A stretch of 27,336 bases of DNA, taken from NCBI GenBank assembly GCA_009731375.1, contig BJOX01000204.1, forward strand, positions 283,210 to 310,545. Reading direction: 5' to 3'. Numbering within the stretch: position 1 is the stretch's first letter; each line of letters opens with the position of its first letter. The notes beneath the pieces were generated by a model that ran no database searches, was not told the DNA's origin, and was given only the letters and a program-made list of their open reading frames with translations. Source of the stretch: Paulinella micropora. Taxonomy: Eukaryota; Cercozoa; Imbricatea; Euglyphida. This document shows positions 19,016-27,336 of the stretch, in pieces. A program made the position numbers and the translations under genes.

Positions 19016-20165
19016 TTACTCTTACTCTTACTCTTACTCTTTCTCTTACTCTTTCTCTTACTCTTACTCTTACTCTTACTCTTACTCTTACTCTTACTCT
19101 TACTCCTACTCTTACTCTTACTATACGTACTCTTACTCTTACTCTTACTCTTACTCTTACTCTTACTTACTCTTACTCTTACTCTTACTCTTACTCTTAC
19201 TCTTACTCATACTCATACTCATACTCATACTCATAATCATAATCATACTCATACTCATACTAATACTCATACTCATACTCATACTCATACTCATACTCAT
19301 ACTCATACTCATACTCATATACTCATACTCATACTCATACTCAAACTCAAACTCATACTCATACTCATACTCATACTCATACTCATACTCATACTCATAC
19401 TCATATGCATACTCATACTCATACTCATACTCTTACTCATACTCTTACTCATACTCTTACTCATACTCATACTCATACTCATACTCATACTCATTCTCAT
19501 ACTCATATACTCATACTCATACTTACTCATACTCATACTCATACTCATACTCATACTCATACTCATACTCATGCTCATGTTCATGCTCATACTCATACTC
19601 ATACTCATACTCATACTCATACTCATACTCATACTCATACTCATACTCATACTCATACACATACTCATATACTCATATACTCATATACTCATATATATAC
19701 TCATATACTCATACTCATACTCATATACTCATACTCATACTCATACTCATACTCATACTCATACTCATACTCATACTCATACTCATACTCATACTCATAC
19801 TCATACTCATATACTCATATACTCATATACTCATATACTCATATACTCATATACTCATATACTCATATACTCACATACTCATATACTCATACTCATACTC
19901 ATACAGATACTCATACTCATACTCATACTCATATACTCATATACTCATATGAGTATGAGTATGAGTGTATGAGTGTATGAGTGTATGAGTATATGAGTAT
20001 CATACTCCTAGTACTCATACTCACACTCATACTCATACTCATACTACTCATACTCATACTCATACTCATACTCATACTCATACTCATACTCATACTCATA
20101 CTCATACTCATACTCATACTCATACTCATACTCATACTCATACTCATACTCATACTCATACTCAT
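19016..20165. repeat. Hexanucleotide satellite (ACTCTT)n then (ACTCAT)n
   Basis: About 190 bp of ACTCTT units are followed by about 960 bp of ACTCAT units with ATATACTC variants. A short block at about 19950-20002 is in inverse orientation (GAGTAT units). All long open frames here are repeat artefacts. Confidence 0.95.
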
Positions 20166-20303
20166 ATGTACATACATACATACATACATACATACAATGT
20201 ACATGCATATATGCATGCATACATACGTATACATGCATACATACATGCATGCATATACATACATATCCATACATATCCATACATACATGCATACGTACAT
20301 ACA

Positions 20304-20377
<74 letters not shown>

Positions 20378-20390
20378 ACCTATCTATTTA
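20166..20390. repeat. CATA repeat followed by CTAT repeat
   Basis: ACATACAT/GCATACAT units to about 20303, then CTAT tetranucleotides from about 20305 to 20380. Confidence 0.95.
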
Positions 20391-20505
20391 GTATTTCCCA
20401 CAGCCAGGTATGCCGATGCAGGCTCCGGAGCGAGCGAAGCGAGCGAACCGAGCATGCAACGGCCCGTCTATGTATCCATCCATCCATTCCATCCATTCCA
20501 TCCAT

Positions 20506-20550
<45 letters not shown>

Positions 20551-20560
20551 TTTTCTTTTT

Positions 20561-20653
<93 letters not shown>

Positions 20654-20662
20654 TCTCTCTCT

Positions 20663-20697
<35 letters not shown>

Positions 20698-20701
20698 CTA
20701 T

Positions 20702-20733
<32 letters not shown>

Positions 20734-20850
20734 CTCTCTCTCTTTCTTTCTCTCTCTCGCTCTCTTTCTTTTCTCTCTCTCTGTCTCTTTCTTTCTTTCT
20801 TTCTTTCTTTCTTTTTTTTCTTTCTTTCTTTCTGTCTTTCTGTCTTTCTT

Positions 20851-20937
<87 letters not shown>
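20391..20937. repeat. Short unique segment, then CTTT/CT/CTAT microsatellites
   Basis: About 85 bases of unique sequence with GAGCGA repeats (20425-20455), then TCCAT, CTAT, CTTT, CT and again CTAT repeats (20851-20937), which run straight into the 439-bp repeat unit. Confidence 0.9.
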
Positions 20938-21482
<545 letters not shown>

Positions 21483-21497
21483 CATCTGTCGACAGAC

Positions 21498-21578
21498 AGA
21501 GAATTAGGGGATGGTGTGGGTGTGCTGGGCCCGTGGTGGGGTGCCTTATGTGTGCCTAGTCATACGTCTATAAGTCAC
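21498..21578 (+). repeat. 439-bp repeat, 5' fragment
   Basis: The first 81 bases of the repeat, ending at TATAAGTCAC. It is preceded by the palindrome CTGTCGACAG (about 21485-21494), which also precedes the full copy at 24824. The sequence after 21578 is unrelated to the repeat. Confidence 0.9.
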
Positions 21579-21597
21579 TCTTAACTCCTGGAAGAAG

Positions 21598-21771
21598 ATG
21601 ACGCTCGACAGCGAGAACGATCAAGTTGTACATCGGAACATCCAGTTCAAGCCGAACTCCAACAACAAGTCTAAGGGCTACATCATTCCCGACCAACTAA
21701 AACGTTTACGCAAGCCTTACAACGGTAAGAAATACAAATTTCATGTCTTCAAGACTTTGAAGTCGAAGTAG
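21598..21771 (+). CDS. Short ORF with coding-like codon use, unknown
   Basis: A 57-residue frame from ATG to TAG, starting MTLDSENDQVVHRNIQFKPN and containing GYIIPDQLKRLRKPYNGKKY. Third positions strongly prefer C and G, unlike random sequence here. The frame is also open upstream to a TAA inside the repeat fragment, so it may be the last exon of a larger gene or the tail of a retroelement cut by the repeat insertion at 21578. The family is not recognised. Confidence 0.45.
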   Translation: MTLDSENDQVVHRNIQFKPNSNNKSKGYIIPDQLKRLRKPYNGKKYKFHVFKTLKSK

Positions 21772-23570
21772 ACTCTCAAGTGGTTTTTGTTTTTGAATCC
21801 TCGACGGACTCCTTTTTATACCACTTAACTCTCCACCCAACAAGTTGGCATTTTCTACAGGCTTGTATAATAGTAATATTCTCATATTTTGAATAGGGAT
21901 CAGCTAAGGCAGGTCACACAATGCTATTACCGCTTTGAACACGTAGTGATAGTGTTGGCTCTACGCTCCTACTCATGATGTATGTTTGGCATACTATATG
22001 TCCTGCCTCTGCATGTTGATACTAGCTTGATCATTAGGCTGACACATATACGCACGCACATAATCGCGCATTGATCTACATCTGCAATCTTTTTGATTCA
22101 TTTTCTTTTAATACTTATTCACATATCCATCGGTCAATCATCTGTTACGATTCGTTTCGATCGCAACTCCAACCTAACGTTATGGTCGGGGGGGGGGGGG
22201 GGGGTTTAAAAAAAAAANNNNNNNNNNCGTGGGGGGGGGGGGGGGGGGGGGGGGGAGTTATAGAAATGAATACAGTACCGGACCGAATTATTAATATTGT
22301 GTTAAACATATTTCAAGTTTATACTTCAAGTTTAACTTCTATTTTTACTTCCGTTACTTCATTTTTCAATTTATTTATCAACTGTCATAACTTGTAGTTG
22401 TTACGTTTTCAACTGCTGTTAACAGGTCAATTTATTTCCCGCTTCACCGGTAAGCTTTTTAGAAAATGTTAACTATTGTCTTTTCCCACATATCTACATT
22501 TTATTTCTCTAAACCGCTTTTTCCGGTCCCCAGTCATATGAAATAATAATGATAGGTAAAAGAGGGATCTACACAGGTAAACTGGCAGTCTTTCGTCCTT
22601 TTTATTTCATTTTTTCCCAGACTGACTTGAACAACTCCAACTGCTACACAACTCGTGTTCCACTTGAAATATTCTAGTTAGTTCTCAGAATTTGCATTGT
22701 TTCGCAAGGGACAAATAGTCTGTCAAGTAAGCATACTGAATAAACTGGAATTGACCTTCCCAGTGTCTTTTGGTATCTTTCCTGATCTCGGAAGTACATA
22801 TATAATTGGGGCACTCACAAAAGAAAGTTAAGTGCGTGGTAAGATCGTTGTAACTCAAATTATAGTATATGACCGCGGAACTTGAAAAAACGCTTTAAAA
22901 AAAGTTAGCTCGGGAAATACAATATAGCCTGCGGGTCGAATATACCGCTGGCCAGTCATACGGCTGAGTCTGTCACCAGGGAAGTGAGACCAAGAGATCA
23001 TAGTAAATTTTGGAAGAGTAAGCTTAACATTATTCAGTATGATATTAGTAAGACTCAACGAAAAGCAAGCGGACGGTTCTGTTCTTCAATGATTAATATA
23101 CATCACTCAAGTTATTAATACTGGTATGACTAAAAGTCGTTGCCAGTGGGCCCGGACGGTCACCGTAACACTGCTACTAGTGCTAGTCTCTGCCCCGAGA
23201 GCCTAAGGGCCGGGCCGGGCACCTTCCTACGCCGTAACGCAGTCGGATATTATTATAGCATGAGTCGTTTCCTGGCGCTATCTTATTATTATTATTTTTT
23301 TATAACGCAAACACTGTTCTAAGAAAATTATTTCTTGCCACTCGTAAAGCTGAGTGCCAGAGTGGGAAGCAGAAGAGATTCCCCGTTCTTTTCATTGGCT
23401 TCTCAGAATCTGGTCCATATCCATTCGTTCTTGTCATTTGTTGCTTATTACTAATAATTCTACTTGTCCCCATTTTACGCAATCACTCAGCCGTTTTATC
23501 TTGCCATATTCTCCCACCTCATTTTCTCCTAGGCTTCTTTTCCTTTCGTTGCACATTCACGTTATGTTAT
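21772..23570. other. Non-repetitive sequence with no recognised gene
   Basis: Mixed-composition sequence without coding-like frames. It includes a ten-N gap at 22218-22227 flanked on both sides by poly-G runs, probably a sequencing failure at a homopolymer, and a GC-rich patch at 23140-23260 (CTAAGGGCCGGGCCGGGC). Confidence 0.5.
23305..23379. repeat. Diverged dispersed repeat, copy 1
   Basis: ACGCAAACACTGTTCTAA, then TTGCCACTCGTAAAGCTGAG and GGGAAGCAGAAGAGAT. The same landmarks in the same order occur at 23947-24010 with substitutions and small indels, so these are two old copies of one repeat. Confidence 0.7.
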
Positions 23571-23665
23571 GTTATGTTATGTTATGTTATGTCATGTTAT
23601 GTTACGTTATGTTAAGTCATGTTATTTTACATGTTATGTTATGTTATGTTATGTTATGTTATGTT
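23571..23665. repeat. TTATG pentanucleotide repeat
   Basis: Imperfect GTTAT units with a few ATGTC and ACGTT variants. The same pentamer recurs within the large array at 25914-26345. Confidence 0.9.
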
Positions 23666-23946
23666 GTGCGACCATTCCAGACTGGCCACGCAGCACGTAT
23701 TTTCTTTGATTGGCTTTTCCTTATTTCACTTGTCATTTTTGTTTAGCAGAGCTTGTTGTTGTTTCTTTTCTTCTTTCTGTTTTCCTTCAGTTGTTCTTTC
23801 TGCTTCCGATTCCCTCTCCTTTCTTCGTTCTTCTTTCTTTCAACCTCCCTTTTCATTCTTCCTTTCTCTTCCATTCTTTTTTCATGTTTACCTGATTTCC
23901 ACTGTATCGCGTCTTCTTACTCTCCCTGCCTCTCTACCGCTTTTTT

Positions 23947-24010
23947 ACGCAAGCACTGTTTTAATCGAATACTTGCCACTCGTAGAGCTGAGTGGGGAAG
24001 CAGAAGAGAT
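23947..24010. repeat. Diverged dispersed repeat, copy 2
   Basis: ACGCAAGCACTGTTTTAA, then TTGCCACTCGTAGAGCTGAG and GGGAAGCAGAAGAGAT, matching copy 1 at 23305. Confidence 0.7.
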
Positions 24011-24375
24011 AACATGGAAGAGGTATCAAGAGATACAAGAAGAGAAAACATGAAGTGTTAAAAAAAAAAAAAAAGCAGTCACCGTTTGTTCCTCATACGC
24101 TCCTGCTTGCACAATTTGCTTGTCTGTTGTTTGTTTGTTCGGTCTTGTCTTGTTTAGTCAGAAGCTATTTACTCCCTTCGAGCTTACCTTTTTTTCTACT
24201 GAACGATTTTTAATATATGAAGAACGCTTATTTCGTCTTTAATAACTTCGAGGTTACTTCTTCCTCTTCTTCTTCTTCTTCCTTCTCTTTCTCTGCCCCG
24301 TTCGCGTCCTCCTACTTTCAAACACAATCGCATGCAAACACGTAGATACACATATATAAATGCATATGAACATTT
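24011..24375. other. Spacer, no gene seen
   Basis: A poly-A run (24060-24074), CT-rich stretches and no coding-like frame. The A run after the diverged repeat could be a retroposon tail. Confidence 0.45.
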
Positions 24376-24459
24376 ACACATGCCTTTGACATCACGTTTT
24401 CCATAAAGCCTAGCGCTACACATGCCTTTGACATCACGTTTTCCATAAAGCCTAGCGCT
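24376..24459. repeat. 42-bp tandem duplication
   Basis: Two identical adjacent copies of a 42-bp unit beginning ACACATGCCTTTGACATC and ending CCTAGCGCT. They are followed directly by a CTAT array. Confidence 0.9.
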
Positions 24460-24460
24460 A

Positions 24461-24474
24461 TCTATGTATCTATG

Positions 24475-24538
<64 letters not shown>
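24461..24538. repeat. CTAT microsatellite
   Basis: Tetranucleotide array running directly into the 3' fragment of the 439-bp repeat. Confidence 0.95.
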
Positions 24539-24539
<1 letters not shown>

Positions 24540-24540
24540 G

Positions 24541-24716
24541 CTTTATGGAACGAGCCCTGGCCCCGCCTGGTACTAGGGAGCTTTGGTATTGCCTGTATCA
24601 GTCCCTTCCGTGCAAACATCACGGTTTAGCTGGGCATCGGGTTAATACTTTACCCACAGACTTCCTGGTTGACGAAATCAGAAGCTCCTTTTTTCTGACA
24701 TTAGTCGATATTTCAT
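24541..24716 (+). repeat. 439-bp repeat, 3' fragment
   Basis: Matches the last 176 bases of the unit (CTTTATGGAACGAGCCC to TTTCAT). Unlike the full copies it continues into about 107 bases of other sequence (24717-24823), ending in the CTGTCGACAG palindrome and then the next full copy. That stretch probably shows the original link between tandem units. Confidence 0.85.
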
Positions 24717-24823
24717 CAGTTGATCTTATCACTTACTCTACGGAATGAACCAAGGCCACTTGAGGTGTCACTGACCCTCTCTTGGGCTTGATTTTTTGAA
24801 ATGGGTGCCATCTGTCGACAGAC

Positions 24824-25260
24824 AGAGAATTAGGGGATGGTGTGGGTGTGCTGGGCCCGTGGTGGGGTGCCTTATGTGTGCCTAGCCATACGCCTATAAG
24901 TCACATGCCGAAATAGCGACGGGAAGCACAATCCTGTTCCCTCAGGGTGCCCTTTCTCGCTTGTTGAGCCCGGAATAAAACCCACAGTGCTCTGTCGGTT
25001 TATACTAGACTGTCGAACAGTCTCGAAACTCCATCTGCTTACTGGGCCCTCTGTAATGGAGGTGGGAGCTCGTTCTGCAAGGGGCGCTTTATGGAACGAG
25101 CCCTGGCCCCGCCTGGTACTAGGGAGGTTTGGTATTGCCTGTATCAGTCCCTTCCGTGCAAACATCACGGCTTAGCTGGGCATCGGGTTAATACTTTACC
25201 CACAAACTTCCTGGTTGACGAAATCAGAAGCTCCTTTTTTCTGACATTAGTCGATATTTC

Positions 25261-25262
<2 letters not shown>
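24824..25262 (+). repeat. 439-bp dispersed repeat, full copy 2
   Basis: Same length and ends as the copy at 20938-21376, with a few substitutions (for example GTGTGGGTGTG against GTGTGAGAGTG near the start). It ends at TTTCAT and runs into a CTAT array. Confidence 0.9.
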
Positions 25263-25345
<83 letters not shown>

Positions 25346-25346
25346 C
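25263..25346. repeat. CTAT microsatellite
   Basis: Tetranucleotide array directly after full copy 2, mirroring the array after full copy 1. Confidence 0.95.
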
Positions 25347-25608
25347 CTATTAGAACACTGAACCCATCACTTGAAAGCTCAAGAAAAGAACTTTCTAAGG
25401 ACATGCATCCTTCGTATCTGAGACAATTGGTTGAGAAAAATGAAAGATGAGTTTGAACTTCAACGGATTAGCCTCCTGAAAATCTTCAGTAATATGTACG
25501 AATATAACAACCTTGATCTTTCAATATCATGTTTGAATATGTTAACCTTGGTCTTTTTCGTATCGTGCTTGCCATGGTGCTTGTTGGTCACCTGCGCCAA
25601 GACACATA
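25347..25608. other. Spacer, no gene recognised
   Basis: Non-repetitive sequence with two short similar segments, each with ATATGT/AATATG followed by AACCTTG(A/G)TCTTT, at about 25493-25520 and 25536-25557. No coding-like frame was identified. Confidence 0.45.
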
Positions 25609-26225
25609 TGTATGTATGTATGTACGTACGTACGTACGTACGTATGTATGTATGTATGTATGTATGTATGTATGTATGTATGTATGTACGTATGTACGTA
25701 TGTATGTATGTATGTATGTATGCATGTATGCATGTATGTATGTATGCATGTATGTATGTATGTATGTATGTATGCATGCATGTATGCATATATGTATGTA
25801 TGTATGATGTATGTAAGTATGTATGTATGTATGTATATATGTATGTATGCATGTATGCATATATGTATGTATGTATGATGTATGTATTTATGTATGTATG
25901 TATGTATGTATGTTATGTTATGTTATGTTATGTTATTTAGATGTTATGTTATGTTATGTTATGTTATGTTATGTATGATGTATGTAAGTATGTATGTATG
26001 TATGTATGTATGTATGTATGTATGTTATGTTATGTTATGTTATGTTATGTTATGTTATGTTATGTTATGTTATGTTATGTTATGTTATGTATGTATCAAT
26101 GTATGCATGCATGCATGTACGTACATACGTACGTACGTTACGTACGTTATGTACGTTACATATGTATGAATGTATGTATGTATGTATGTATGTATGTATG
26201 CATGCATGCATGTATGTATGTATGC

Positions 26226-26256
<31 letters not shown>

Positions 26257-26511
26257 CATGTATGCATATGTATGTAAGTATGTATGTATGTATGTTATGT
26301 TATGTTATGTTATGTTATGTTATGTTATGTTATGTTATGTTATGTCATGCATGCATGCATGCATGCATGCACGTACGTTACGTTACGTTACGTTACGTTA
26401 CGTTACGTACGTACGTATGTATGTATGTATGTATGTATGTATGTATGTATGTATGGTATGTATGTATGTATGGTATGTATGTATGTGTGTGTATGTGTCT
26501 GTGTGTGTGTC

Positions 26512-26548
<37 letters not shown>

Positions 26549-26884
26549 ATGTATGTATGTTTGTATTTATGTATGTATTTATGTGTGTATGTATGTATGT
26601 ATGTATGTATGTATATGTATGTATATATGCATGCATGTATGTATGCATGCATGCATGCATGCATGCATGTATGTATGTATGCATGTATGTATACAATGTA
26701 TGTATATGTATGTATGTATATGTCTGTATGTATGCATACATGCATGTATGTATGTATGCATGCATGTATGTATGTATGTATGTATGTATGTATGTATGTA
26801 TGTATGTATCTATGCATGTATGTATGTATGTATGTATGTATGTATGTATGCATGTATGTATGCATGTATGTATGTATGTATGTA

Positions 26885-26920
<36 letters not shown>

Positions 26921-26930
26921 TGTATACGAG
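25609..26930. repeat. Compound TGTA / TTATG / TACG microsatellite array
   Basis: 1.3 kb of TGTA tetramers interleaved with TTATG pentamers (25914-25974, 26024-26090, 26294-26345), ACGT-rich parts (25624-25642, 26117-26160, 26371-26415) and a TG-rich part (26485-26530). The very long open frames in all phases are repeat artefacts. Confidence 0.95.
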
Positions 26931-27012
26931 CAGGGTACCTCAGACATTATGCCGGCACAAGCCAACAACAAGCCCGACCATCCGAACGGACTCAAGGCGT
27001 GACCCTGCGTAC

Positions 27013-27013
<1 letters not shown>
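26931..27013. other. Short unique segment between arrays
   Basis: About 83 bases of GC-balanced sequence (GGCACAAGCCAACAACAAG) between the TGTA and AGT arrays. It is too short to classify. Confidence 0.6.
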
Positions 27014-27101
<88 letters not shown>

Positions 27102-27116
27102 GAGTAGTAGTAGTAG

Positions 27117-27200
<84 letters not shown>

Positions 27201-27202
27201 AA

Positions 27203-27269
<67 letters not shown>

Positions 27270-27283
27270 GGTGGTGTTGACCA

Positions 27284-27285
<2 letters not shown>
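27014..27285. repeat. AGT trinucleotide repeat
   Basis: About 80 AGT units with a few interruptions (GAGTAG, GAAGAG), turning into GGT units at 27261-27275. Confidence 0.95.

Positions 27286-27336
<51 letters not shown>
27286..27336. repeat. Poly-C tract at window end
   Basis: 51 consecutive C bases. A run of this length is often a contig-end or basecalling artefact, like the poly-G runs beside the gap at 22218. Confidence 0.9.

Noticed and set aside
19016-20165. Telomeric repeat tract
   Set aside because: ACTCTT/ACTCAT hexamers do not match any telomere repeat I know, lack a G-rich strand and are imperfect; satellite is the safer call.
25609-27208. Very long open frames of several hundred codons
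   Set aside because: They are translations of TGTA, TTATG and AGT arrays, open in several frames on both strands.

Overview
The window is eukaryotic chromosomal DNA from an assembly with 10-N gaps. It has a multi-exon, GT-AG-spliced gene with AATAAA signals, several kilobases of microsatellites, and an AT-rich block of virus or transposon genes. The host is not identifiable from sequence alone. Introns of about 37 to 240 bp suit a protist, an alga or a compact invertebrate gene. The CTAT, CATA and TTATG arrays on the right are of a kind also common in some marine invertebrates.

Layout. (1) 1-6680: a plus-strand host gene. Exons from about 1471 to 6678 join in phase into a protein of roughly 1,000 residues, with an RNase H/transposase-like core (suspected), an AT-hook, a SAP domain, an alanine-rich stretch and an acidic tail. 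Possible further 5' exons lie at 104-1125. Three gaps in this part have duplicated flanks. (2) 6680-7943: spacer with no convincing gene. (3) 7944 to about 19015: an AT-rich endogenous element of the Polinton/Maverick or polinton-like-virus kind. It carries a phage-type fibre gene (broken), a K/E-rich protein (intact), an rve integrase (intact), a compositionally distinct small protein (intact), a coiled-coil gene (broken), a protein-primed family B DNA polymerase (heavily broken, with an altered catalytic motif) and a small basic gene (one internal stop). No capsid protein, packaging ATPase, protease or long terminal inverted repeats are visible, so it is a partial, decaying copy. (4) 19016-20165: a hexanucleotide satellite directly against the right end of the element. 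(5) 20166-27336: microsatellites, a 439-bp dispersed repeat in two full and two partial copies, one short ORF with coding-like codon use, and final AGT and poly-C tracts.

The element's genes fit a self-synthesising element: the polymerase would copy it by protein priming, the integrase would insert it, and the fibre would belong to a particle. A paired-palindrome motif recurs three times in the element's intergenic regions, and two copies show a compensatory base-pair change. It is the best candidate for an undescribed regulatory signal. Breaks include all three stop codons, so they do not point to an altered genetic code. Some single-base frameshifts may be assembly errors, because two similar ones are inferred in the host gene.
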